64,000 bases of DNA from NCBI GenBank assembly GCA_029990175.1, contig JARKIP010000042.1, positions 3,720,001 to 3,784,000 of the forward strand, read 5' to 3'. Within the stretch, counting starts at the first letter, position 1, and the number at the start of each line of letters is the position of its first letter. The DNA is from Petunia secreta. Its lineage: Eukaryota > Streptophyta > Magnoliopsida > Solanales > Solanaceae. Below the pieces are notes generated by a model that ran no database searches, was not told the DNA's origin, and worked only from the letters and a program-made list of their open reading frames with translations. This document shows, piece by piece, positions 36,028 through 47,205 of this stretch. A program made the translations under genes and the position numbers.

Positions 36028-37517
36028 TATCACGGGCCGCACCTTCCTCAATGACAGCGACACACCTTTGGCCCGTGCGGCGCTCGTAGTCCCACCTGAC
36101 TACAAGCCAACCTGCCCCTTGTCCCAGGTTTCTGAGAAGTTCGCCTCAGTAGCCTAGCTTCAACTGTGCCGCCCGTAGGTCTCTCCCTTGTGCGCATCTC
36201 ATATACGGAAAGTTTAGTGTGCGCACATCCGGGGTTGGCTTAGGACCAGCCCGTCCCTCGCCTAGCACTAAGCGTCGCTCCTGCGCGCGAAGTGCAATCC
36301 TCAAGCTTGGCCCTTGCCTTGTGCCCTGGCACTTGGCTTGGCGTCGCCCGAGTAGGACAACTCTTTAGCCCTTGGCCCTTCTCATGTGCGACTCCAAGGA
36401 TACCTCCCAATGTCTCCTGACATTGGCAAGCGTAGCCCTCGCATCATGCCTTCCTCCTGAGTAGCGTAGCGTCGCCCCACGACTGCACGTCTAGGCCAAC
36501 GAGCCCTTGCTTGCATGGTTGAACCCTTGCCATGCTTGCAAGTCAATACACAAGGCTATCAATAGCTCTTCGAGTACTCAATCAGCACAGAGGTCTTTGT
36601 CATATCCGAAGACAGCCCGCAGGGCTTAGTCTTTCCTTCCTTCAAGCCTCTGTCGCCCGTTGTTCTCCCAACGTTGGCCCTCTGGCCACACGCCGTCCAT
36701 AGAGTCACCTGACTCGTATGGATACCTGGAACACTCCTCTGAGATGTCCAGGCAGGCCCTTGAGGTCCTTCCTCAAGGCAGCTCACTTGGTGCGACTTCC
36801 TGACAAAGTGCACCGGGAGGGCTGGTAGGCTGTCACCATGTCTGCTCCCCTTAGATATGTCCTTAAAAGTTAAACCCCTGTCACAGCACTTGACATCCTT
36901 TGTCCAGAAAAACGTACAAGGCTCTAACTTTCCACTCCGACCTCCAAATGAGGCGCCGTTTGTTCCTAAAGATTCCTCTAGACTTCATTCACACCTCCAT
37001 GAAGTTTCATCTCATTCCCATAGTCGTGAAAAGAGATATAGCCCTCCGAAGATCAGCATAATTACCACAATGCCACTACTTCTTGCCTAAGTCAAGCCCA
37101 TAGGTAAACAGGCTCCGATCGGCACCAAACTTGGTATGCACACTCTATAGCATCTTAGGAACAAGGCCCTCACCCTATATTCCAAGATTCCCACTATAGT
37201 TCCAAAACGTGCGGCACTGACACTCGTGCCCGCACACAGCTCGCACGGCTGACACTCAGCCTGCGCCCAGCTGACACTCGTCCAGCACCTTGTTGGCCCT
37301 CATCTAGCGCATGTCTAGCACTCGTCTAGAACATGGCTATGGCTTCCTCTCAAGCCTGCGGCTTTCACTCGTCCAGCACACGACTAGCCCTCGTCTAGCC
37401 GACTGACACTCATTCAGCGCATGGCCGACACTCGGCCTAGCGGCTGACCCTCGTCTGGCCTGCCTATGGTGCGGAGATGTTGCGCGCACAAAGGCATCAA
37501 AAGGGCGCCGCACAACA
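36028..37517 (-). repeat. LARD LTR 4 (terminal)
   Basis: About 1490 bp, TATCACGGG to CACAACA; its last A overlaps the target duplication ATAAC. Confidence 0.9.
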
Positions 37518-37922
37518 TAACACATGAATGATCCTGAGTAGTTAAGTAAGCATGTCTTAGACCCTAGTGGCGCATTTTAAAGTTGTGCGGGCTTAGGTCC
37601 AGAGCAGATAATATCACTAGTAGGTTGGGCAGTTACAGATGGTATCAGAGCCAATCTGTGTCAGCCTTGTAGATATGAGAAAGTTCAGTGCTAGGTCTAT
37701 GCAAATCCCGGGTACGCGGGGCAAACCTCAGCGAGGACCCTGAGTCCATAAGAGGGAGTGTATGTGGTACCCCAGCTAAAGATTAAGTGTCCGACATCGA
37801 TATAATACAGGAGTGATCCTGGGTATTTATGTAAGCATGCCTTAGACCCTAGTGACGCATTTTAAAGCCGTATGGACTTAGGCCCAGAGCGGACAATATC
37901 ACTAGCGGGTTGGGCTGTTACA

Positions 37923-38504
37923 ATGATGCGCTCAGATGCTCTAGTGAGGTGGTGTGAGAGGTTGACAATGATGATCTACGGAAAGGTAGAGATGTACCGA
38001 GGAAGATTGGGGAGAGATGATTAGACAGGACATAGCATGCCTACAACTCACCGAAGACATATCCCTAGATAGGAGAGAAAGGTGGTTGAGGATTCGCGTA
38101 AAATTTTAGTAGGTAGATCAGCGTGTTCTCACTTCTTTGTGGTAGACAATGGTTTTAGAAAGATTAACAAAGCCTTCTAGCAACAGGGGTTTGCAAGGGT
38201 GACTTATCTACCTCTTACTAGTAGTAGTGGTATTATTCTAGTATAATTGTATTTCATTATATGATATTATTGTTGTTTCTTCTATTTTATTACTTTGTTT
38301 CTTATACTTTCGTTTCTTCCATATTTTTATCTCATCTTTACTCTTTTATTTTTCAAATTGGCTTAAAACATATTTTCTTAAGCCGAGGGTCTATTGAATA
38401 CATGCTTTCCGTCTCTTACAAGGTAGAAATAAGGTTTCCGTAGACCTCACCCTCTCTAGGTCCCACTTGTGAGATTTCACTGAGTTTACTATTGTTGTTG
38501 TTGT
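37923..38504 (+). mobile_element. RTE-type LINE, fragment 3 and 3' terminus
   Basis: Resumes the LINE reading of 14857: SDALVRWCERLTMM, then a decayed RGRGRPKK-like and RQDMA-like stretch (conserved C-terminus of plant RTE ORF2). A 3' UTR follows, and the LINE 3' end TTAAGCCGAGGGTCTATTG...CACTTGTGAGATTTCACTG finishes in (TTG)4 at 38492-38503. The simple-repeat tail instead of poly(A) is typical of the RTE clade. Confidence 0.9.
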
Positions 38505-39602
38505 CACTTTTTACTCTTCATATTGTAAAAACTCCAATTTTTTTAAACTTGTATTTTTTATGTGTTTATACTGTTGATATGCTTTACATGGATGATGACA
38601 CATTTTTTACTATGATAACGTTTAAGGAACGCTGGACAAGAATAGGAGTAAGAGGACCATTGTAAATTTTAGGTGTGCTATATGGTCTATTTAACTTATG
38701 AGTTCATTTATTCTAATTATGAAACCACACATGTATTTTATATTTTGGAAGTCCGTTTAATGAAGCATGCCCATGGATAGGTCTTATAAGTGATTTAAGA
38801 TGCGCATTTAAAGTTTGGTTAAATTCCAAAGTTGTTTGATATATTTTTGTATGAAGTTTCTCTTTCATAACCATTACCTATTTAAAAGTGGAATTTTTAT
38901 GATGTTTTGAGTAAAGAAGCTTCTATAGGTGAGTAGTCAATTTCATTAGGTTTGTAAAGTCATATTTCATCCATTAGTGCAAGCAAACTAAATTTTAAGG
39001 TCCTTTGGTTACTTTTAGTAAAAATGTCATTTCTATAAAGTTGAAACCATGAGATCCCTTTGTCTTATGTTTTGGTGGTTAAAAGTTGGATTTAAAGTGT
39101 CGATAGTTTTGTCTTATCTGTACGAACTCATAGAAATTAGTTTTGTCTTATCGGGTGAATTCGGGTACATCGGCACTCGGTGATTTCGACAAAAATTTTA
39201 TATTGTAGGTATAAATACCACAAAAATTAGATATTTATAGTACTTGACACTCGAAAAAATTGGCATATCTATATTAAATTCAGTAGTGCCCCCATCATAC
39301 TCAAATTCTGGATGCACCTCTAGTTTGGGACGTTTCAGACCTCAAAAAGGGGCCAAAAGAAGTTATCCAAAACCGTGAACTTCTAAGAACAAGAATTTGA
39401 ACTTGGACCTAACTTGAGAACTGATCTCTTAGGTTTTCTTTGAATTGATTGATGAAACTATTTCATCTCTAATCCTTGACATCAACTAATGATTTTTCCA
39501 TGATTTATCTCTTGGAAAATATTAGGTTGACCCAACTTTTTTTGTATATATGAACTCGTAGTTGAATGGTAATTAACATTATTTTTAAGTTGTATCGAAT
39601 TT
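38505..39602. other. Unassigned AT-rich spacer
   Basis: No gene, RNA or element end recognised between the LINE tail and the Athila LTR. Confidence 0.5.
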
Positions 39603-41169
39603 TGTAACCGACCCGATATGCGGTCCGCTTATAGAATTTAGATTTTTGGACCCAAGTAAGCACTGACGGGAAAACATGTCGTACTATTGGACTCGTGAAG
39701 TTATGGGTCGCCCGAGAGATGTACTTCTTTTCAGATTTAGGCTTGTAGGCTCCGAAACATCTTTTTACCGATAGTACTTTTCCTATTTAGTTTGGTGCTT
39801 CGATTATTTAGCCTTAAGTGATGATGTATTTTTTATTTATTTAAATAGAGCGAGATCATTTATAAGATTTAGAAAGGAAAACCTTCGTGGAGTAGTTAAG
39901 ATAGCTTGAGACCAAGTTAGTTGATTTTATCCTTTTTTTGGTAGACTTTCTCCATGTTGAATTGATATTTGGCGATATTCGCCTATTTGACCTTAATATT
40001 TTTTTGCGTTTTGGGTACTTTATGTGCTCATTATATGTGATAATTGTGACTCTTGCGCTCACTTATCGTTTTTGTAATTTTAGGAATTATATGGATAAAA
40101 TCGAGGCAAGAACAAAAATATTGAGCAAAATACCTTGATAATCAAGGCTTGGACCAAAGTGGTGAATCGGAAGCTATTTATAAGGCAAAGCTTCCAAAAA
40201 AGCCCTGAAGATTGGAAGCTGTTTTGAGAGCAAAGCTTCAGAGATAGCCTTGAATTTGGAAGCTATATTGGTAGCGGGTCTTCCAAGAAAGCTTCGAGTC
40301 TAGCGAGAACAAGTTTTCCCAACTTTTTTTAGATTTGGTTTAACTTATCCTAGCACTTTGTAAACAGTATAATAACCTTATTACTTCGTTATTTTTGGAG
40401 AAAGTCAATTTTTTGGAGCTGAGTTTTGATAGAGAACACATAATACAATGGTTTTGATACATTCTAGGGTTAGGGAAACTAAAAGAAGGTTAATGTTTGA
40501 AAGTTGAATTCTACCTATTCATTTACCATTACAGATTGTTTATTCTTTCTTGAGCCTAATTGTTAGTTAAAAAAGGCCTGATAATTGAACACTATCGACG
40601 GTTTATAAGCTGAAATCGACAGAAGGAATTTATGAATGCAAATAATAAAGAATAGGGCATGATTGTGAACCTGGGCATTAGGGAGTCGATTTACGGATAG
40701 GATAGACATATACCTATTCACGTTGCTTTGCTAAAAATAGAGTTCTTTAATGCATGCATGTGATTTAATTCCATAGACATATAGACGTTAGAGTAGCTTG
40801 CATAGAGTCGTGAAGAATCGACAGGTTTTCACGAATATATTTAACCTGTTAGTTAGCCATCGAGGAAATCAAGCAGTATAATCAACTGAAAAACTCAACT
40901 GGATTGTTTGTCGCTCTAACTTTGGAAAATTTCTCTCTTATTGATAACAACTCATAAGTTTTTCTTGATTACTTGACTTCAGTTACTTACTTTTAATTAT
41001 TTTTTCCTTAGTAAAATTACAACCACTATTGAAAAAGATCTCTGGATAGTTTTTAAGAAATTATTTACTAAAATACAGTTGTTTACAATAGTCCTCGTGG
41101 GAATGATACTCGACTCACTATTATATTACTTGTCGATCGTATAAACTTGCGTGTGCATTGTGAGTGACA
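39603..41169 (+). repeat. Athila 5' LTR
   Basis: The right end GAGTGACA (41169) is fixed by the primer site seven bases later. The left end TGTAACCGACCC (39603) is inferred from the TGT...ACA pairing and a plausible 1.57-kb length; no second LTR is available to confirm it. Confidence 0.65.
40169..40303 (+). repeat. 44-bp triplicate in the Athila LTR
   Basis: Three imperfect units, each opening GGAAGCT and containing an AGCTTCC/AGCTTC core, at about 40169, 40214 and 40259. Confidence 0.7.
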
Positions 41170-41175
41170 AGTTTT

Positions 41176-41190
41176 TGGCGCCGTTGTCAG
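41176..41190 (+). promoter_or_regulatory. Primer-binding site of Athila (tRNA-Asp)
   Basis: TGGCGCCGTTGTCAG, nearly identical to the complement of the plant tRNA-Asp 3' end. Confidence 0.88.
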
Positions 41191-41289
41191 AGACTAAGTT
41201 ACTTACTGTTTTCTTTTTAAACAATTACTTATTTTCTATTCAGGTTAAATTTTTGTTTTGTGTTCTTGTGCTGTTTTAGGTAATAGGTC

Positions 41290-42173
41290 TTGAATGCGAA
41301 AGTAGAGAAAGGACGAACCACTTGAACATTTTGATCCCGAATGTGAGAGGACCTTACGAAGGTTAAGGAGAGATGCTAGAGACCGTAAAGCTCTTGCAAT
41401 AGTACTTGCTTCCTTACCTGTAGGAATGGAAAAAGAACGAGCTTTAGCTGTGTGAGATGTTGCTCTTCCCAGTTTAGAGGGAATGGCCTCGAGCATTGCT
41501 AAGCCTGAAATTAGTAGAAATTATAAGATTAAGCCGAGCATGATACAATTGATGCTGGATTACTACACGAGGATCCACAACAACATATCCAGAATTTCTT
41601 AGAGATTAGTGACACATACATACCAGCAAGCGTTTCAACTGATTATGTTCGATTGATGCTCTTCCTGTTTTCATTGATTGCAGCAGCAAGGAAATGGTTA
41701 AAGGCTGAAAAGCCTCGGTCTATCAGAACTTGGGATGACTTAGCTAAGAAATTTTAGGCTAAATTCTATCCATCTGCCAAAACAGCCACAATAAGGAGTG
41801 AGATTATGTCTTTTAGACAAAGAGACGGTGAGTCCTTATATTAAACCTTGGAGAGATTTATATCATTGTTGAGAGATTGCCCGCACCACAACCAATATAA
41901 TGTTGTATTGGCCTATACTTTTGTGGAAGGTTTCAATGCTCATACCAAGATTGTAGTGGATGCTACTGCTGGAGGCGAAGTCTTGGCATTGAATTTTAAT
42001 GAGATTTATGAAATGCTTGATCAATTTTCTCAGAGAAATCCTGATTTGCAGGGTGATGGTAGAGCTCCAACTCAAAAGGCTGTTGGAGTACTTCAATTGG
42101 ATGCTTTCTCGGCGTTAAATACGAAGGTGGATGCAATAGCTAACCAGATCAACAAGCTAGCATTGCCACCAAC
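41290..42173 (+). pseudogene. Athila gag, N-terminal part (decayed)
   Basis: Recognisable capsid phrases after several frameshifts: IKPSMIQLML (41535), LFSLIAAARKWLKAE (41660-41710), TWDDLAKKF (41735) and MSFRQRDGESLY (41808), then an open stretch 41848-42207: ERFISLLRDCPHHN, FVEGFNAHTKIVVDATAGGE and LDAFSALNTKVDAIANQINKLAL. These match the plant retrotransposon gag domain. It is cut at 42173 by solo LTR B and resumes at 44692. Stops at 41456 and 41758 region show it is dead. Confidence 0.85.
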
Positions 42174-43452
42174 CGAAACGACCACAGTTAGTCGTTTCGG
42201 AAGTTAGGACTCCGATATGCGTGCTGATAATTTTAAAATATTCGTAAGATCCATTGAGACTTATCTGTAAAATTTGAGCTAAATCAGATCTCGCTTGGTA
42301 GGCATCGGAAGAAGGTTTTAGTTTTTATTGTAAATAAATATTAAAAAGAGATTTTCGAGCTCGGTTTTGGCGAATGAGCTCCGATTCCAAATCCAAAAGC
42401 GCCGTTAGGTTCGTATGATTATTTTTGACTTTTTTGGACCTTCGAAAGTAAATTTCAATATTGTTCGGCTAGTTTCCGCTAAAATGCCAAAAGTTAAATA
42501 ATTTGATGTTTTTTCATTTAAATTCGCATCTTGAGTTCCGGGAGTCCAATTTGAGATCCGCCTTCGCGAATATGTTACATATATTTTGTATAACTTGTAT
42601 GCAAAGGTTGGAATTATTTCGAATATCGCAGGGTACCGTTTTAATTTTCGTTGCGAAAAGAATATAAAAGGAAAAAAAAAGAAAAGAAAAAGACAAAAGA
42701 AACATAATGGAGTTTGGCGGTGGCTATTATCAAAAATCAAAATACAGAAATAGAGAGCGTTGAACGAGAGGAATAGAAAGAAAACGAAAATGAAGAAATG
42801 AAACAGAAAAAATGCCAGAAAATAAGAAAAGGGGCCGGAGAACCGTAGAATTTTTACCCTAAAACATTCAGGTAATGATCTTAATGCATTATTTGAGTTT
42901 ATTACGTATGTTTCAATATTAGATACTGTTTTAATAAGTTCAATTAATAGTTTAAAGGGTCAAATGGACCCCGATAATGGAATTGATTATATATTCGTAC
43001 TCAGTGAGTTATCGGCAACTTATAAATATAATTTATTTGGGGTTTGGTTATATGACCTTAAACCCTGTACATATGCCTGGCCTGCGTATTGCTTATGAGA
43101 ATAGGGTGTCAGGTTCCTAACTGGATTGCCCTAGGATGTGAGGAATGAAGCATTTAGCCTAAATTGATATATTTTTCTTCTTATTGAATAGAGTGGGATC
43201 GTTTGGGAAGGAAACCAAAGGATAAAGCAGTTGTTGATTAACCGCACTAACTTTTAGAAGAGGTAAGTGTTTATATCCATTTCTTCGGAGGCACCTGACC
43301 TCGTGGATTTTCTACCACGTGTTCCTTACGTGTGTAGCTGCCGATAGGCGTACTCATTACGCCTTAGCTTTGAATTTATATTGTATATTATATGTTAAGC
43401 CCTGTTGTTGGTATTCTATTGAGCATATGAGCATTGCACACTGGTTTTGAGC

Positions 43453-43668
43453 ATTGCATATACTTCCCGGTTGGCAATGAGAGTCCCGCACCGGTGAAGA
43501 GTCATTATTGCATATACTTCCCGGTAATCGATGAGAGTCCCGAGCCGGTGAAGGGTCATCATTGTATATGCATCCCGGTAATTGATGTGAGTCCTGAGCC
43601 GGTGAAGGATGCTTATTGCATATATCTCCTGGTAGATGATGAGAGTCCCGCGCCGGAGATAGGTATCA
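43453..43668. repeat. 54-bp minisatellite in solo LTR B, four copies
   Basis: Units start ATTGCATATACTTCCCGGT at 43453, 43507, 43561 and 43615, exactly 54 bp apart. Solo LTR A holds one copy (around 20695-20750). Confidence 0.93.
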
Positions 43669-43696
43669 GGCATATGTGACTGCATTGCATCATTTT

Positions 43697-43971
43697 GAGG
43701 GTAGGAGGATTCCGCCCTCGGAGCAGGAGGATTCCACTCCATTGCATCATATTGAGGGTAGGAGGATTCCGCCCTCGGAGCAGGAGGATTCCGCTCCATT
43801 GCATTATATGAGGGGTAGGAGGATTCCGCCCCAGGAGCAGGAGGATTCCGCTCCATTGCATCATATTGAGGGTAGGAGGATTCCGACCTCGGAGCAGGAG
43901 GATTCCGCTCTATTGCATCATATTGAGGGCAGGAGGATTCCGCCCTCGGAGCATGAGGATTCCGCTCCATT
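43697..43971. repeat. 57-bp minisatellite in solo LTR B, five copies
   Basis: Same unit as in solo LTR A (GAGGGTAGGAGGATTCCGC), starting at about 43697, 43754, 43810, 43868 and 43925. Open frames across it on both strands are artefacts of the 3n period. Confidence 0.95.
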
Positions 43972-44691
43972 CATTTGACACATGTGACCCTTTGCATCAT
44001 ATTTCATTTCATTTCATCTCATATCATTTCATTTTTCATTTCATACCATTGTGTAGACTTGTGGTACATAACTACTGTTCTGCTTATGTGTGCATTGTTT
44101 ATTTGTTGGTATGTTTATGGCTCGTATTCCCGGTTGAATTTATGGTTCCATACGTATTTTCGGTTATTATCTGGCTCTGCCTTTTTATAATTTAAGTAAG
44201 AGGAATTTAGTCTCTGTTTCTTTTCTCCCTGGCTAGCTATCCTATTCTTTGAGGTGGCTAGTCTGCCCTACTTATTGAGTTCTTTTGACTCACCCTTGTT
44301 TGTTGTTTGTTTCTTGTCTATCTATTTTGTTTCGGCAGGTTTGCTCCAAGATTGAGTTTGCCATGTTGTTCAGGAGCGAAGACGACTTCAGCTGTCAAGG
44401 TGAGCCAGCTTTTATTCCGGATGGCCACCAGTTTATTGTTCATTATTTCAGTTGTATTTTGCTCCCTTCAGGAGGTATTTGTCTTCTTTTGTACTCTTAG
44501 ATGTTTAGTCTGGATAGCCCTAAACCTAGTATGTTGGGTAGTCGGCTGTAATTTCTTTTGTATAGCTTAGAGGTATCAGTATGTCTGTCTTCTTTTTTTA
44601 AGTCTTGTTCCTATTTATGAATTGAATTATATTTATTTTCCTAATTTAATTGGTAAGGGTTCGCCCGACGGGTCTAGGTCGTGTCACCAAC

Positions 44692-45568
44692 TCAGCAACA
44701 AGTGCAACCAGTTAAACAAGTAAAGCAGTTCCAAGTTTTCAGTGAGGCATGTGGAGAGGATCATGCTACTGAGGTTTGCCCCGCCAATCTAGAGTTAATT
44801 TATTATGTGGGGGAACCAAAATATGTCTGAGGGACAGAATCAGAATCAGTTTGGTAACAACTACAATTCCAATGGGCGCAATCATCCAAATTTCTCTTGG
44901 GATGGTAACCAAGCTAATCAAAGCAATATGAGACCTTAGAATAATTATCAGAATTCACAACCTCAGGCTCAACCACAGCAGGCGACTAATTCAGTTGAAG
45001 ATTTTATGAAGCAGATATTAGAGGGCCAGTAGAAAAGTATAGCACACAATGCAGCTTAGGCACATGCCATAAAAGATCTTTCTAATGCTCAAAAAGACCT
45101 GGAACGACAAACGGGTCAGTTAGTTGGAGCATAAAATACTAGACCACAAGGTACCCTTCCAAGCGACAAAGAAAAAAATTTGAAAGAGTTTGTTCAAGCA
45201 GTTACTCTAAGGAATAGGCGAGCATTAGAAGAAGTGCCTCCAAAGCCAATGAATCCTGTTGGTGATTTGGAGCCGAATACCAAAAAGAAGCTGAAAAGCA
45301 AGCTGAAAAAGTGGTAGAGAAGCAGCCCGAACTTGATACTGTTAGACCACCACCACCTTTCCCTCAAAGGCTTCAAAAGCATAAAGTAGATGCAGCTTGC
45401 AAGATATTTTTGGAGATCTTGAGTCAGATACAAGTTAATATTCCTTTGGTGGAACATTTGCGAGATATTCCAAAATACGTTAAGTACATCAAGGATATTG
45501 TGGCGAATAAAAGGAGACTGATTGAGTCGAGACAGTTGCACTTACTAAAGAGTGCACTTCTTGAGTGA
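44692..45568 (+). pseudogene. Athila gag, C-terminal part (decayed)
   Basis: Continues the interrupted gag: CGEDHATEVCPAN (a degenerate CCHC-like knuckle, 44752-44790), NQNQFGNNYNSNGRNHPNFSW (split by shifts, 44835-44910), TGQLVGA, then an open 85-codon stretch (45311-45568) with PPPPFPQRLQKHK, FLEILSQIQVNIPLVEHLRDIPKYVKYIKDIV, the conserved gag-protease linker of Athila elements. Confidence 0.85.
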
Positions 45569-45989
45569 GAAGCAAACTTCCTCAAAAATTAAAAGATCCT
45601 GGAAGCTTCACTATTCCTATAAAAATTGGGAAACATGAGGTTGGATGAGCTTTATGTGGATTAGGCGCTAGCGTATTTTAATGCCATTATCGGTGTTTCA
45701 AAAGCTAGGTCTGGGTAAACCAAGACCGACCACAGTGACCCTACAGTTAGCTGACAGATCTCTGACATCTCTCGAGGCAGTTATTGAAGATGTTCTTGTG
45801 CAAATAGGCCAATTTATCCTTTATGTTGATTTCATTATTTTAGATTATGAAGCTGACCAAGAAGTTCATCTCATCTTGGGAAGAGGATTTTTGCCTATTG
45901 CTGATGTTATGATTCGAGTTAGAGTATGGAAGATGATCATGAGGGTGAATTGCGAAGAAGCTGTATTTAATGTGTTCCGGGCTACTTAA
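45569..45989 (+). pseudogene. Athila aspartic protease (decayed)
   Basis: LKDPGSFTIPIKIGKHEV, then ALCGLGASV where the family has DLGAS: the active-site Asp lies in a damaged position (45650-45670) beside an in-frame stop. PLSVFQKLGLGKPRPTTVTLQLADRS, EDVLVQIGQFILYVDFIILD and LILGRGFLPIADV complete the fold. Confidence 0.85.
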
Positions 45990-46792
45990 CTTCCAATCAC
46001 ATTTTGAAGAGTTATCTATGGTAAACGTAGTGGATAGAGAGTTAACTGCATCTGAAAAATCACTTTTGGCTTCTAATAATGATCCTCTTGAAAGAGCATT
46101 AATGTATGATGATGATATGCCGAATGATGAGTAAACTAAGGAATACTTGGAGATTCTCAACATGGAGTGTCAATATTTCCTAGGGTGGAAGAAGTTTGAA
46201 GAGCTCGATAGACTACTGACATTGGCTCCTCCTAAACCTTCTATTGAGAAGGCTCCTATACTTGAACTTAAACCTTTACCTGCTCATTAACATATGCGAA
46301 TAAAGAGGCAAAAGGTCCCCATAAGTCTCAATACAATGATAGGGGACAAGACCAAGTCAAAAGATAATTAGTCTAAGTAGGGATTGAAATGTATTGTTTA
46401 AAAACTTATGGGTATAATAAAAAGTTTTTATATTTACAAAAACACCCAACTTTTTAAAAAAATTCAAAATTTTTATTTCTCCCTTCCCACCCACTTTTAC
46501 ACTCTCTTTCCTTATTCAAATTATTTAAAATTTTATTTCTCCCTCTTCTCTTTTTTCTTCCTCTTTTTTCTTCTTCCTTTTCATTCTTTCTTCTCAAATT
46601 CCATTTTATCACCATCCATGTTATTTTTCTTTCTTCTTTTTCTTATCCATTTTGTTTTTTCTTCTTCTTCGTCTCCCTTTCATTCTTTTGTATTTTTTTT
46701 AATTCTAGTCATTTTATATATCTTTTCAGATGTTTAAACATATTTTCTATATGTTAATACACTTTTGGAGATGTTTTCACGGCTGAAAAAAA

Positions 46793-47030
46793 ATATACAC
46801 ATCTCATCAGATGTGTACACATATTATTATATGTGTAGACATCTGATGAGATGTTTACATATTATTATATGTGTACACATCTGACGAGATGTGTGCACAT
46901 ATTATTATATATATGTGTACGCATATAATAATATATGTACAAAAATAATAATATGTGTACACATATAATATATATGGGTACACATATGATAATTTATGCA
47001 CACATCTCGACTGATGTGTACACATTCTTT
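46793..47030. repeat. Tandem imperfect palindromes, TGTACACAT-rich
   Basis: Alternating 18-22 bp near-palindromes ACATCTGATGAGATGT and ACATATTATTATATGTG, about seven rounds, AT-rich and able to form hairpins. Confidence 0.85.
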
Positions 47031-47034
47031 TATT

Positions 47035-47205
47035 AGAGTGGTGGAGGGTGGTAGGGTGATGGTGGAGGGTGGTAGAGAGGTGGTGGTTGGTGGTGAGGGT
47101 GGTGGATGGTGGAGGGTGGTAGGAGATGGTGGTGAGTGGTGGAGGGATGGTAATAGATGGCGGTGAGTGGTGGAGGGTGGTGGTGGAATGGTGGATGAGC
47201 GGGAG
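47035..47205 (+). repeat. GGTGGAGGGTGGT-type G-rich minisatellite
   Basis: A nearly C-free plus strand with many GG and GGG runs separated by one to four bases. Confidence 0.85.

Larger units (their letters stand above)
23617..37517 (-). mobile_element. Tandem LARD array: four LTRs, three internal regions
   Basis: 13.9 kb of three complete ~4.17-kb LTR-plus-internal units and a fourth LTR, inserted in the TRIM LTR. A single 5-bp duplication, ATAAC (23612-23616 and 37517-37521, one A shared), flanks the whole array. Orientation is minus: each internal region has a polypurine tract at its low-coordinate end and an initiator-Met primer site at its high-coordinate end. LTRs are about 1.49 kb. 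The internal regions (2.6-2.7 kb) show no gag or pol in any frame, so this is a non-autonomous large retrotransposon derivative. The structure implies unequal recombination or a multi-LTR intermediate rather than three insertions. GC content and CpG density are visibly higher than in surrounding sequence. Confidence 0.9.
23573..37922 (+). mobile_element. TRIM element, split by the LARD array
   Basis: Without the insert it is 445 bp: LTR-L 160 bp (23573-23616 plus 37522-37637), an internal 125 bp, and LTR-R 160 bp (37763-37922). LTRs begin near ACCCCAGCTAAGGATTAAG and end GGGTTGGGCTGTTACA. The initiator-Met primer site TGGTATCAGAGCC lies two bases after LTR-L (37640-37652), and a purine tract AGAGGGAGTG precedes LTR-R (37751-37760). 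There is no coding capacity, as expected of a terminal-repeat retrotransposon in miniature. No 5-bp duplication was found at its two ends: the left side abuts the tRNA relic, the right side abuts LINE. Confidence 0.88.
42174..44686 (+). mobile_element. Solo LTR B (2.51 kb) inside Athila gag
   Basis: Same family as 19398-22039: begins CGAAACGACC (TG changed to CG) and ends GGTCGTGTCA. A 5-bp duplication, CCAAC, flanks it at 42169-42173 and 44687-44691, and the gag frame continues across. No internal retrotransposon genes. Confidence 0.9.

Noticed and set aside
37638..37652. TGGTATCAGAGCC as part of a tRNA gene
   Set aside because: It is the reverse complement of a tRNA-Met 3' end just after an LTR, so it is a primer-binding site; the same applies near 15540, 27785, 31950, 35937, 36020 and 61274.
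43416..43978. 184-codon minus-strand and 100-codon plus-strand ORFs
   Set aside because: Same explanation: 57-bp and 54-bp minisatellites in solo LTR B.
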